Shown here one piece after another: positions 1-11,635 of a stretch of DNA of 64,000 nt; the first letter of the stretch is position 1; every line of letters starts with the position of its first letter. Under the pieces are notes generated by a model, which ran no database searches, was not told the origin of the DNA, and was given only the letters and a program-made list of their open reading frames with translations. A program made the position numbers and the translations under genes. The DNA lies in assembly GCA_963921195.1 (NCBI GenBank), contig OY992539.1, positions 212,106,035-212,170,034 of the forward strand, read 5' to 3'. The DNA is from Pegoplata infirma. Its lineage: Eukaryota > Arthropoda > Insecta > Diptera > Anthomyiidae.

Positions 1-3000
1 GAAAAACTGTCTCAGAATCTGAGACTTTTTCTATAGAAAAACTGTCTCAGAATCTGAGACTTTTTCTATAGAAAAACTGTCTCAGAATCTGAGACTTTTT
101 CTATAGAAAAACTGTCTCAGAATCTGAGACTTTTTCTATAGAAAAACTGTCTCAGAATCTGAGACTTTTTCTATAGAAAAACTGTCTCAGAATCTGAGAC
201 TTTTTCTATAGAAAAACTGTCTCAGAATCTGAGACTTTTTCTATAGAAAAACTGTCTCAGAATCTGAGACTTTTTCTATAGAAAAACTGTCTCAGAATCT
301 GAGACTTTTTCTATAGAAAAACTGTCTCAGAATCTGAGACTTTTTCTATAGAAAAACTGTCTCAGAATCTGAGACTTTTTCTATAGAAAAACTGTCTCAG
401 AATCTGAGACTTTTTCTATAGAAAAACTGTCTCAGAATCTGAGACTTTTTCTATAGAAAAACTGTCTCAGAATCTGAGACTTTTTCTATAGAAAAACTGT
501 CTCAGAATCTGAGACTTTTTCTATAGAAAAACTGTCTCAGAATCTGAGACTTTTTCTATAGAAAAACTGTCTCAGAATCTGAGACTTTTTCTATAGAAAA
601 ACTGTCTCAGAATCTGAGACTTTTTCTATAGAAAAACTGTCTCAGAATCTGAGACTTTTTCTATAGAAAAACTGTCTCAGAATCTGAGACTTTTTCTATA
701 GAAAAACTGTCTCAGAATCTGAGACTTTTTCTATAGAAAAACTGTCTCAGAATCTGAGACTTTTTCTATAGAAAAACTGTCTCAGAATCTGAGACTTTTT
801 CTATAGAAAAACTGTCTCAGAATCTGAGACTTTTTCTATAGAAAAACTGTCTCAGAATCTGAGACTTTTTCTATAGAAAAACTGTCTCAGAATCTGAGAC
901 TTTTTCTATAGAAAAACTGTCTCAGAATCTGAGACTTTTTCTATAGAAAAACTGTCTCAGAATCTGAGACTTTTTCTATAGAAAAACTGTCTCAGAATCT
1001 GAGACTTTTTCTATAGAAAAACTGTCTCAGAATCTGAGACTTTTTCTATAGAAAAACTGTCTCAGAATCTGAGACTTTTTCTATAGAAAAACTGTCTCAG
1101 AATCTGAGACTTATTCTATAGAAAAACTGTCTCAGAATCTGAGACTTTTTCTATAGAAAAACTGTCTCAGAATCTGAGACTTTTTCTATAGAAAAACTGT
1201 CTCAGAATCTGAGACTTTTTCTATAGAAAAACTGTCTCAGAATCTGAGACTTTTTCTATAGAAAAACTGTCTCAGAATCTGAGACTTTTTCTATAGAAAA
1301 ACTGTCTCAGAATCTGAGACTTTTTCTATAGAAAAACTGTCTCAGAATCTGAGACTTTTTCTATAGAAAAACTGTCTCAGAATCTGAGACTTTTTCTATA
1401 GAAAAACTGTCTCAGAATCTGAGACTTTTTCTATAGAAAAACTGTCTCAGAATCTGAGACTTTTTCTATAGAAAAACTGTCTCAGAATCTGAGACTTTTT
1501 CTATAGAAAAACTGTCTCAGAATCTGAGACTTTTTCTATAGAAAAACTGTCTCAGAATCTGAGACTTTTTCTATAGAAAAACTGTCTCAGAATCTGAGAC
1601 TTTTTCTATAGAAAAACTGTCTCAGAATCTGAGACTTTTTCTATAGAAAAACTGTCTCAGAATCTGAGACTTTTTCTATAGAAAAACTGTCTCAGAATCT
1701 GAGACTTTTTCTATAGAAAAACTGTCTCAGAATCTGAGACTTTTTCTATAGAAAAACTGTCTCAGAATCTGAGACTTTTTCTATAGAAAAACTGTCTCAG
1801 AATCTGAGACTTTTTCTTATAAGGAAAAATGTCTCAGAATCTGAGACTTTTTCTTATAAGGAAAAATGTCTCAGAATCTGAGATTTTTTCTTATAAGGAA
1901 AAATGTCTCAGAATCTGAGTCTTTTTCTTATAAGGAAAAATGTCTCAGAATCTGAGACTTTTTCTTATAAGGAAAAATTTCTCAGAATCTGAGACTTTTT
2001 CTTATAAGGAAAAATGTCTCAGAATCTGAGACTTTTTCTATAGAAAAACTGTCTCAGAATCTGAGACTTTTTCTATAGAAAAACTGTCTCAGAATCTGAG
2101 ACTTTTTCTATAGAAAAACTGTCTCAGAATCTGAGAATTTTTCTATAGAAAAACTGTCTTAGAATCTGAGACTTTTTCTATAGAAAAACTGTCTCAGAAT
2201 CTGAGACTTTTTCTATAGAAAAACTGTCTCAGAATCTGAGACTTTTTCTATAGAAAAACTGTCTCAGAATCTGAGACTTTTTCTATAGAAAAACTGTCTC
2301 AGAATCTGAGACTTTTTCTATAGAAAAACTGTCTCAGAATCTGAGACTTTTTCTATAGAAAAACTGTCTCAGAATCTGAGACTTTTTCTATAGAAAAACT
2401 GTCTCAGAATCTGAGACTTTTTCTATAGAAAAACTGTCTCAGAATCTGAGACTTTTTCTATAGAAAAACTGTCTCAGAATCTGAGACTTTTTCTATAGAA
2501 AAACTGTCTCAGAATCTGAGACTTTTTCTATAGAAAAACTGTCTCAGAATCTGAGACTTTTTCTATAGAAAAACTGTCTCAGAATCTGAGACTTTTTCTA
2601 TAGAAAAACTGTCTCAGAATCTGAGACTTTTTCTATAGAAAAACTGTCTCAGAATCTGAGACTTTTTCTATAGAAAAACTGTCTCAGAATCTGAGACTTT
2701 TTCTATAGAAAAACTGTCTCAGAATCTGAGACTTTTTCTATAGAAAAACTGTCTCAGAATCTGAGACTTTTTCTTATAAGGAAAAATGTCTCAGAATCTG
2801 AGACTTTTTCTTATAAGGAAAAATGTCTCAGCATCTGAGACTTTTTCTTATAAGGAAAAATGTCTCACAATCTGAGACTTTTTCTTATAAGGAAAAATGT
2901 CTCAGAATCTGAGACTTTTTCTTATAAGGAAAAATGTCTCAGAATCTGAGACTTTTTCTTATAAGGAAAAATGTCTCAGAATCTGAGACTTTTTCTTATA

Positions 3001-3315
3001 AGGAAAAATGTCTCAGAATCTGAGACTTTTTCTTATAAGGAAAAATGTCTCAGAATCTAAGACTTTTTCTTATAAGGAAAAATGTCTCAGAATCTGAGAC
3101 TTTTTCTTATAAGGAAAAATGTCTCAGAATCTGAGACTTTTTCTTATAAGGAAAAATGTCTCAGAATCTGAGTCTTTTTCTTATAAGGAAAAATGTCTCA
3201 GAATCTGAGACTTTTTCTTATAAGGAAAAATTTCTCAGAATCTGAGACTTTTTCTTATAAGGAAAAATGTCTCAGAATCTGAGACTTTTTCTTATAAGGA
3301 AAAATGTCTCAGAAT
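1..3315 (+). repeat. 35/37-bp satellite array with palindromic core
   Basis: Head-to-tail satellite that begins before the window. Every monomer carries the 17-bp palindrome GTCTCAGAATCTGAGAC (arms GTCTCAGA/TCTGAGAC around one base), joined by an A/T spacer. Two monomer types occur in blocks. Type A (35 bp, spacer tttttctatagaaaaact) fills about 1-1815 (52 copies) and 2043-2777 (21 copies). Type B (37 bp, spacer tttttcttataaggaaaaat) fills about 1823-2042 (6 copies) and 2780-3315 (15 copies, the last cut). The copies are almost identical (one base change at 1113, for example), which implies recent homogenisation. The array stops where a hAT-type element is inserted in the last core. No coding role is visible. 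Confidence 0.97.
3308..3315. repeat. 8-bp target duplication, left (CTCAGAAT)
   Basis: CTCAGAAT at 3308-3315 recurs at 4741-4748, directly outside the other end of the element. Removing the element and one copy restores an ordinary satellite core (gtctcagaat + ctgagac), so the duplication is well supported. Confidence 0.9.
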
Positions 3316-4740
3316 TAGAGTTTTTCACGGGAATTCCCGGGACGGGAATTCCCGGGAATTCCCGTAAATTTTCGATCCCGAAATCCCGGGAAATAGAGCG
3401 GGAATTCCCGGGAATTGCCGTTTCTTTGAAATTGATGATTTTTCGACTACTATTGATTATTTTGTATGTGATTTTTTTAGAGATTTTATTAAAATTCCTG
3501 ATAATTGATGGCAGAAACGTACGCAGGGACCAGGAGGGCCCAAAAAGTATTCCAAGAAAGACCTTCTAACTAAAAAATGTCATAAAATCTGAGACTTACG
3601 AAATGAAAAATGTCTCACAATATCTAAATCTTCGATAGGATACAATTATCAGAACCTGATAATTTTTTTTAGAAGCTGAGAAATTTTCTTTCTGAGACCT
3701 GTAAAAAATATTTATGTCCCTGGACATGATTCTTTTTAAATCGATAAATTGATATAAAATCTGTGTAAGGAATGACTCTGAAATTAACGGGTTTTTCTTC
3801 TAGAAACCAGAATTTTTTAAATTTTTAAAATTTTTTTAATAATTTTTTGGGTAAAGTTTCTTATAATTTCATTTCTTTGAAACATTTTAATATTCAATAC
3901 TCAAATTCTGATTAATTTATTATTTATAAATAATTTACAAATAATTTATTTGACCTTTAAAATATTATATTTTGAGGATGTTTATTCTGGCTCGAGGTCA
4001 TTATTTTCTTTACTAATTAAAACCATGATATTCTTCTAGCATAATTTTTTAGAACACTATTTTTCTGTTTTAAATTTATTTATGTTGGTAATTTTTGCAA
4101 GACTTAATCGACACGTGTTTCGGAATTTGTCAGATTCCATTGTCAAGATTATTTAGCAAAAATAGAAACTATTTACTACAAAATAGCAAACGAGTCTAAT
4201 GACAAATCGTTTGTGCACAAACTAAAATATTAATAATTATTCGCCTCTATCCACAATGGGAATTAGAAAGACGAAGAAATTTTACTATACTATTTAGTAA
4301 GGCAACGATTGTCAATAACCAACAAAAAAATGACCAACATTAATTAAAAAAAAAAAAAAATCTGGAAAATTATGCTATGAGAATATCATGGTTTTAATTA
4401 GTAAAAAAAATAATGACCTCGAGTCAGAATAAACATCCACAAAACTTAAAGTACTTTTAAAATACTTCGACATATTTTTACCGTTTTTTATAAAGACTGT
4501 GTAACAAAAATTGTTTTTTTTTTTTCTAGAAACTTATTTTTTTTAGGTACTAAATATGATTTTTATGGTGTAAATAAACATTATAAATATTACACTATGC
4601 ATTCAGAAGGTTTTTTATATATTTTTTTGACAAAAAATTTGGGTTTTTAGTTTTTGCGGGAATTCCCGGGATCCCGGGAAATTTGAAAATGAATCCCGCT
4701 TTCCCGGGAAATGAAAAAGTCCGGGAAAAGAAAAACTCTA
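3316..4740. mobile_element. hAT-type non-autonomous element in the satellite
   Basis: The element begins TAGAGTTTTTC and ends GAAAAACTCTA, an 11-bp perfect TIR. TAGAG fits the hAT terminal pattern YARNG, and 8-bp target duplications are the hAT hallmark. Both subterminal regions are rich in CCCGGGAATT words (3328-3420 and 4657-4725), unlike the A/T-rich interior. The 1425-bp body has no transposase frame. An open frame crossing the left junction simply reads satellite plus TIR. The interior holds a second inverted repeat. It presumably moved by a transposase supplied in trans. Confidence 0.88.
3958..4463. repeat. inverted repeat nested in the hAT-type element
   Basis: Arms of about 75-100 bp (about 3976-4055 and 4364-4437) are reverse complements with few mismatches. 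Shared words are GATGTTTATTCTG, TCGAGGTCATTATTTT and ACTAATTAAAACCATGATAT. The loop is about 310 bp of A/T-rich DNA. Similarity fades outward, so the ends and any target duplication are unclear. It may be an older foldback insertion or the element's own inner repeats. Confidence 0.8.
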
Positions 4741-4760
4741 CTCAGAATCTGAGACTTTAG
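4741..4760 (+). repeat. last satellite half-monomer and right target duplication
   Basis: CTCAGAATCTGAGAC at 4741-4755 is the right half of the core split by the hAT-type element. The satellite does not continue. Beyond it lies unrelated A/T-rich DNA, so the element marks the edge of the array. Confidence 0.9.
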
Positions 4761-4761
4761 A

Positions 4762-5605
4762 AAACTTAAAAACAAACTTTGCAAACATTTCAAAAAAAAA
4801 AAATTTTAATTAAAAAAAAAAAAATCAAATTATTAAGGTCAACCAAATCTCTACTTTCAAATTATACAAAAGTTGTTTTTTTTTTAAACTTTTTCTAAAA
4901 TTTTTAGGTTATTATAATGATGCTACATGGATGATCCTACATTAAAAATTTCAGGTCTCTAGAGTCATTATTTCAGGAAATAGAAAAAGTACCAAAATAC
5001 AATTTTTTTGAAGCTTTCTAAAATCTACCTTTATCGAAATGTTTTTTGTTTTGCTTAATGGTCCTACATTTCAAATTTGAATTCTCTAGAGCCATTATTT
5101 CAGGAGTTATAAAAAGTACCAAAATAAATTTTTTTGCTATTTTCCCCATTACAATCAGAATTTTAACAAAAAAAAAATTAAAAGTTTGTTTTTGTGGCAG
5201 AAATATTCTACAAATTTCAAGGTTTTATGACCATTATTTCAGGAGTTAAAAAAGTACCAAAGTTAAAAAGTATCAAAGTAAAAAAGTACCAAAGTAAAAA
5301 AGTACCAATGTACTTTTTTTTAATTGTAATTATGTACAAATTTTTACCCTATTAAAATTCGAGTTTCGGAAATGCCAAATTAGTCCAAAACTAAGGAAAC
5401 ACAATGTTAAATGCTAATTGTGCCTTCAAAAACCAAAGACTTAGAAAACAAACTTTACAAAAATTTTAAAAATTATTATTATTTTTTCTTTAAATATAAA
5501 AAATCAAATTATTAAGGTCAATCAAATCTTTAATTTCAAATTAAACAAACGTTCTTCTTTTTTGAAACTTTTTCTAAAATTTTTTTAGGTTATTATAATG
5601 ACTTC
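4762..5605 (+). repeat. diverged direct duplication of ~170 bp
   Basis: About 4762-4927 and 5430-5603 are diverged copies. Both carry 'aaatcaaattattaaggtca', then 'ctttttctaaaattttt' and 'aggttattataatga'. Between them lie units of the AAAAAGTACC family ('ccattatttcaggag' + 'taaaaagtaccaaa' at 5090-5300), so the duplicated block probably included a piece of that array. Confidence 0.75.
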
Positions 5606-6590
5606 CTTAACCTAAAATTTACATACAACAATCTTTAAAACATTTCAAAAATCAAAACCTTATTTATCTAATCAAACATGTTTAAATTTTCAACTTTTTG
5701 AAGTGTTTTGTTTTATAATTAAACATCGCATGATTTCAAATGGTTTAATAAAACATTTTTGACATAGAAATCTTTCAGTTTTGTTTTTTTTTTGCTTTGG
5801 CCATACAGGTAATTAACCATCAAGCAAAAACGTTATTATGAAAGAGAATTAACAAAAAAAAAGTCATATTTTCCATAATGTGTTTAAATGTATAATCTAC
5901 TACTTATAGCTGGTTCACCACCACTGCTGATAGCATAACATATCAATAAATTACTACAAAAAAGCCAAAATTAATCAGTCAATAAAATCAGCATAATGAC
6001 TATGATAAAATGTCAAAATTTCAAAAAATATAAATTTTTATAAAAAATTGTTTCTATGCTTAAATAAAACTTTGAAATACCTTTGTATAGAAATCGTGTC
6101 AGTAGCTACTGTTTGTCTAAATATATATATATTTTTTTAATAGTTTTTAAAAAATTTAACAAAAAAAAAAATAAGTATTTTGCTACAAAAAATGGAGTTT
6201 TAACAAAACAAAATACCTATTAAAATATAAAGATAAAAATCTTTAATATACTGTATGTATAACAAAAAATAAATTAAAAAAAATTGACAGACATAAAAAA
6301 ATAAAAAATCAATAATAAAATTTTATACAGTTTATAACTAACTGTCTGAATTTTTAGGAAATAATAAATTAAATTTCAGAAAAATCTTAATACTTTATAA
6401 AAAGTTTATTCTATTCCATTTTATTTCCTGTTCCATTTCAATTTGTTTCATATGGATCTCATTTCTTGCTGTATAACATAGAGATAAAAAAATCTTGAAT
6501 CTTCCATTTTACCATACTTTTACCCATTTTTTCCCTTTTACCATAAAAACATTGATTTCTTAACATTTCCTTCTTTCGAATTAGTAGGAA
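5606..6590. other. A/T-rich stretch without recognisable features
   Basis: Mostly A/T homopolymer runs with small runs of 'atat' near 6120. I see no coding frame, RNA gene or clear repeat boundary. Confidence 0.6.
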
Positions 6591-6922
6591 GATCCTACAT
6601 ATCAAATTTTGAGATTCTGGGGCCATTATTTCAATAGTAATAAAAAGTACCAATTTTCCCATTTTGTCTACTTAGAAATGATCAAAAATTTAGAAGATCG
6701 AAAAGGTACAAAAGTATACATTTTTTACTAAATCTAAAATTTCAAAAAGATTTAAAAGATTTTTTTGCGTCAAAAATATTCTACAAATTTCAACTTTTTA
6801 TGACCATTATTTCAGGAGATAAAAAGTACCAAAGTAAAAAAGTACCAACGTACTTTTTTTTTTTAATTATAATTAAGTACAATTTTTTACCCTATTAAAA
6901 TCCGAGTTTCGAAAAGGTACTT

Positions 6923-7655
6923 CCCAGCAAAACTTTGGTAATGGGTAGTGATTATATAGCACATTACCAGGTAATGTATATACCTTATTTGTAGCATTAT
7001 TTTAGGATGTCTTACCAAACATTTGTTCCACAACGTATTATTTTCAAGTGAAAAATAATGCATTACTAATAATTTGCAACGTAATGCATGATTATTGGAA
7101 AAAATGTATTTCATATTTATTATTTTTAAACATTAAATCATGGATGACTTATATTTGGTTACATTATGTATTATTTGAAAGTTTAAAATAATGCATTATT
7201 TATAATTGGATGCATAATGCATTACAATAGCATAAAAAATATTTATTTTATAAAAAAATGCATAAGTTTAAACTAGAGATGGGCTCACGACAGGAAACTT
7301 CTAACGACACACACTCACGAGCATATTTTATCTACTTACACTCACTTACAATCACGTGAGTAAATTTAATACAAAATTACTTTTTCACTACTCGTAACAC
7401 CTTATATATTTTCTTCTGGTATGCTATATTATTTCATTTCTCGTAACCTATAAGATATCATATATTTTACACCTTACTCGTATTCTTCGTTATAAATTTA
7501 TGACTTAGTTTATACCTTACTGGTATTCTTTGTGATAATGTGGATGCATTACTCTGAGTCTCATCGCCTGGTAAAATCATCAATGCTGCAATGTATAAAA
7601 TAAGAGATCCTATACCTTATTTTATACCTTATTTGGTAATCTAAGTTTTGCTGGG
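6923..7655. mobile_element. CCCAGCAAAA TIR element with 2-bp TT duplication
   Basis: Left end CCCAGCAAAACTTTGGTAAT, right end GGTAATCTAAGTTTTGCTGGG. The ends are inverted with about 13 matching terminal bases and GGTAAT further in. TT flanks both ends (6921-6922 and 7656-7657), and joining the flanks gives a plausible unit of the AAAAAGTACC repeat. The interior is full of short 'gcattac'/'gtaatgca' words in both orientations. No transposase frame. A second copy of the left end starts at 63629, and a solo terminus lies near 45679. I could not assign a superfamily. Confidence 0.75.
7274..7395 (+). mobile_element. fragment of a CTCACTCACG-rich hAT-like element
   Basis: Starts TAGAGATGGGCTCACGACAG (a YARNG-type start) and continues with 'actcacttacaatcacgtga' and 'gtaaatttaatac'. 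The same words occur in the larger copy near 35810-36352, which ends GCCCATCTCTA. Only one terminus is present here, so this is a truncated copy nested in the CCCAGCAAAA element. Confidence 0.65.
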
Positions 7656-9393
7656 TTATTTTAGTTTTTTTTTCGGCAGGAAGAAATGTAAAATGTGAGA
7701 TCTGTCTAACTTAAACAACATTCTGTAAAAAGCACCCTTTTCTAGAAACATTATTTCTGTAAATATAAAAAACTACCAAAGAACACTTAAAAAAACCCCC
7801 AGTCTTGGTGGATATGTTTCCCAGAGTGTGAGATTTATTTCTGGAGATCGAAAAAGTACTAAAGGTCACTTTTTCCCCTATTAGAATAAAAACTTTCTGA
7901 GAAGTACTTTTGTAAGAATTTTTTTTCTGTGGATGATCCCTTATTTTAAATTTTAAGTTTCTAGGACCATTATTTCATAAAAAAAGTACCAAAATAGAAT
8001 TTTTAAAACTTTTGACCACAAAGGATCCAAAGGATATAAACGTTTTTTTGAGGCAGGAAGATCCTACATTTCAAATTTCAAGTTTCTAAGACCATTATTT
8101 AAGGAGATAAAAATAGTACTAAGGTACTTTTTTTTATTATAACAAAGTACAGTTTTTTTAATTTTTTTTTTACCCCATTAAAACTATTTCTAGCTCCAGA
8201 AATAATGGTTACAGAAACTTTAAAAATATTCTGAATAAAGTACCATTTTTACCCCATTAGAATCGGAATTATCAAAAAGTTCTTTTTTCATAAATGTTTT
8301 TCTCCTGATCACTACCTTCCAAATTTTATGTTTCTAGAAGAACTATTTCTGAAAATTAAAAAAAAAATAACGAAGTGTACCTTTAGATCCGCAATTAATT
8401 AAAACCCAGTTCTAGTGAATCTGTTTTTCAAGAGGTAAGTTTTATATCAGAAAATGGAAAAAGTTCCAAAAAACACTTTTTGCCTCTTAAAGAATACCTT
8501 TTTCATTTAAATTTTCAAGGACCTTTATTGCAAGAGGTAGACTAAGTAAAAAAGTATAAATGTTTACCCTTTTAGAATGTTTCTTTTTTTGACAGAAAGA
8601 TTTGACATTTAATATTCCAGGTTTGTATGAATATTATTTGGGGAGATAGAAACAGTACCAATGTGCACTAATTTCCCCCTTTTTTTCCCCCTTTTGAATC
8701 GGAATTTCCTAAAAGTACTTTTTTCAGAATGTTTTTTTTCGATCCTGAGGATCCTGGATTCCAAATTTCAAGTTTCTAGGACCATTACTTATTTCAGAAA
8801 ATATAAAAAGTACCAAAGCCCATTTTTAGACACCCTTGGATCGAAATCTCCAAAAAGTACTCTTTTTAGAAGGTTTTTTGTGCAAAGAAAATTCAACATT
8901 TAAAATTTAAAGAAAAAGTGCTGTGAGCACTATTTAACCATATTTTGCATACTTTGAATCGGGATATACGAAAAGTGTTATTTTCAGAATATTTTTTTAG
9001 CCGAAGTTTCTATGAACATTATTTGAGGAAATATAAAAAGTACCAAAGTAGGTACACTTTTTTGGTCCATTCTAAAAACTCTGTTAGACTTCACTCAAAA
9101 TATTTTGTAGGCAAAAACAAATCAAAAACATATTTAAAACAAGTGATAAAACATTTGAAAACCATCCCAGTAATTATTCATTTGTTTTAACAAACATCAA
9201 CATTTATTTTTTACTGTTAATAAAATTTTGTAAAATAAATAACATTGAACATTAAAAAATAACATCACTTTCATTTTTTTTACCAACAAATTCGAAAAAA
9301 ATAACCTACGAAAACATTAAAAATTAATGATTTCGTTGGTTATTTTTACAATTTTTCTATTGATTTATTTTTTAAAAAATTTTAATAACATTT

Positions 9394-9460
9394 TGTGGAA
9401 TCGTTCCCGCAATCAACTACATTCTGGCCAGACACTCTACCCATCGAGCCAAAGTCACTT
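9394..9460 (-). repeat. decayed tRNA-derived sequence
   Basis: Minus strand: an A-box-like TGGCTCGATGGGTAGAGT, then about 30 nt later a B-box-like GGGAACGATTCC with a weak T arm. The acceptor ends do not pair, so this is not a working tRNA. It may be a SINE head or tRNA pseudogene. Flanks are A/T-rich and featureless. Confidence 0.55.
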
Positions 9461-9831
9461 GATACAAACATGTTTTTATATTTCTATAAATATTTTTTTC
9501 ATATTTTTTCTACAAAAAAATAACCCACACAAGAAGGTAAAAACTAAGGATTATTCTTAAAAAAATGCCAAAAATTAAAAAAAAAAATAACGTACACAAA
9601 TCATTAAAAATTAAAGAAGAATCACTTATTTTCACTTACAGATCAAAAATAAATGACTTTAAAAATTGAATGCTAATAGAAGTCTTTATTTTTTATGTTG
9701 TTATTTTTGAAACAGAGAACAGAAATAGTCATTTGAAAAAAACTGAACATTAAACAAATGATTTTTCTTTTAAAAACGGCAAAACGTAAAACTTTTTAAA
9801 TAAACTACAAACAGTTAATGACATAATTTTT
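9461..9831. other. A/T-rich stretch, nothing recognised
   Basis: A-rich runs and short T-runs. No coding signal, no clear inverted or direct repeat. Confidence 0.5.
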
Positions 9832-10257
9832 TGAGTGTTGTGCTTAATAGTTCAATTGAGTGAGAGCTCCTTTGCGTTCAGTTCAGATAGAAAACCTAGT
9901 TCGTTCATCTAGTTCAATCGCTCATTTGTTGTTTTCGTTCAACATTTCCTGAACGAATCATTTTGATCATATCTGCTGTTTTGGCTTTCGTTCAAAAAAT
10001 ACAAAAACGTTGAATAAGAACATTAATTTAAAAAAACAAAATTTTTATTTAATTTATTCATTATTTTTAATAACCTACCCTAAAGGCCATAATGATACGA
10101 AGCGTGCCAAAAGAGGAGAAAAAACTAACTCCTAATGACAAAAATTGAAAAACCGAACTGAAAGATCAAAATGAAGTAATGACCAATTGAGCTGAATGAA
10201 CGAAACGACTAAAATGAGCTCAATCGAACTAGTTCGTTCGTAAACGACACAACTCTA
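9832..10257. mobile_element. short hAT-like MITE
   Basis: The right end reads on the minus strand TAGAGTTGTGTCG, a YARNG-type start. The left end reads TGAGTGTTGTGC, matching apart from an offset. Inside are many copies of GTTCGTTC/GAACGAAC-like words in both orientations ('aacctagttcgttcat', 'cgaactagttcgttcg'), the kind of subterminal repeats hAT elements use for transposase binding. Left flank ATAATTTT and right flank ATAAAACT only partly match, so the target duplication is unproven. No coding capacity. Confidence 0.6.
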
Positions 10258-10523
10258 ATAAAACTAACTTTTTCGGACAACCAAACAGGTCTTGATTACA
10301 TAAATGTTCTCGGTATTCCGGGAACCGGAACAGAGAATACCGGTATTCCTGAGAATAACAAGAATTAACCAAGAACCGGAAAACCGATACCAATTCCAAA
10401 ATTTTTCTCAGAACATTTTTTCTCCAATTTTTTTTCCGCGGATTTTCTTTTCTCAAAATTAATTCCTTTTAAAAATTTTTTACACCAACATTTTTTTCAA
10501 ATAAAGTTTATTTCAATAATCTA

Positions 10524-10574
10524 CATTGTGGAGGGTATTCATACATCCGGCAAGGCCGAATTTAACTTTAATAA
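10524..10574 (+). mobile_element. 3'-end fragment of a mini-me type-1 element
   Basis: Reads GTGGAGGGTATTCATACATC, then CGGCAAGGCCGAATTTAACT. This matches the 3' ends at 26407-26458 and 60803-60854, with the hairpin CGGC-aag-GCCG in place of their ATTCG/CGAAT stem. The rest of the element and the ACTTGTT end are missing. Confidence 0.7.
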
Positions 10575-11630
10575 AATATTATTTTTTTCACCATTGTGAA
10601 GTGTATTAAATATTAACGCTTTTGCTTATTTATTATCATTTTCACCCTAATTTTTTTCCTCATGACTTCTCTCCTTCATAACCATCCATAATTTTTGCAC
10701 ACACAAAAAAAAATCCATTTAGTTTATCCTTAAATTTATAATAGCATATATTTGAAATCAGTTCATTTATTAGTCTTAAAAACAATTATCATAAAATTTT
10801 ATTATACATTTTATTTTTATTATACAACGATTTCTTATTTAGCACTCATAATTTTGAAAACATTCAAAATACTACTAACTGTAGCGGCTGCTGCTGCTGC
10901 TTCTTAAAGTGGACACTTTTTGTTTGCATCGCTGTGTTCTGTATAAATGAAATTTATATGCCAAATATTAATAAAAATTCATGTATAAATTGTACATTAT
11001 TTTGAATGATAATAAGGTTTGTGTGGAGAGTATGAAGTTGGAGTTAGTGCATGGTTTTTGCTTTAGTAGAATTAAAAAAAAAAAACACACTCAACTAAAG
11101 CAAAGTAAGGTACTCATCTTTTAAATCATAAGTATAAGTTAAGATTATTTTTTTTTGTAAGCCAGAATATTATCTGCATACAGAATGGAAATGTATTTAA
11201 CAATCCCTTGATTTGCGGGGCAAATGTGGTATTTTAAAGAAATTAGGTACAGAAAGATTCTTTTGATACCTGAAACGTTTTTTAAAAAAAAAACCGTGAT
11301 TAATATTTTTGTTAAATATAAAAGTAATTTAAATTATTTGTTTGATTGATTTAATTAAAAAATGATTACCAGTTGATTTATTTTATAAATTAATGTTGGG
11401 GTTTTTTATAATACCGGTCATTTATATGTTTTAACAATTACTTTAATTTAGATTAATTTTAATTAAAAATGTTTCTTAATGTTAATTATTATTTTAATTG
11501 AATCAATAATAAAAATAATTGAATATGATTGTCCCATTATTTTTCTTTAAGTTTTGATTTTTTCTAAATGTCTTGAAATTTTTTATTCTACTACACCTAT
11601 AAACTATGTGGTACACAATGGAGGACAATC
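10575..11630. other. A/T-rich, probably low-copy DNA
   Basis: A short (GCT)n run near 10885-10905 and A/T-rich sequence otherwise. I found no exon-like frame, RNA gene or element ends. This could be intron or intergenic DNA. Confidence 0.5.
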
Positions 11631-11635
11631 TGAAA

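Larger units (their letters stand above)
4928..9180 (+). repeat. degenerate AAAAAGTACC repeat, plus orientation
   Basis: A loose tandem family, about 100-150 bp per unit. Units run roughly: a 'gatcctacatttcaaatttc' word, 'aagtttctaggaccattatt', 'tcaggagataaaaagtacc', an A/T stretch, a 'ccccattagaatcggaattt' word, and 'aaaagtacttttt'. Clear units lie at 4930-5330, 6590-6920 and 7680-9180. The stretch 5606-6590 is A/T-rich without recognisable units. 6923-7655 is a later insertion. The same family recurs in reverse orientation at 28.2-35.8 kb. Copies are old and diverged. Short open frames in it (for example 8661-8903) are chance. Confidence 0.8.

Noticed and set aside
3267..3569. 100-codon plus-strand open frame
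   Set aside because: It begins inside satellite monomers and continues through the hAT-type TIR and CCCGGGAATT words; its protein is a translation of repeats.
10300..10420. A further hAT-like element from CCGGTATTCC words
   Set aside because: Several CCGGTATTCC/GGAACCGG words occur but no matching termini or target duplication could be placed.
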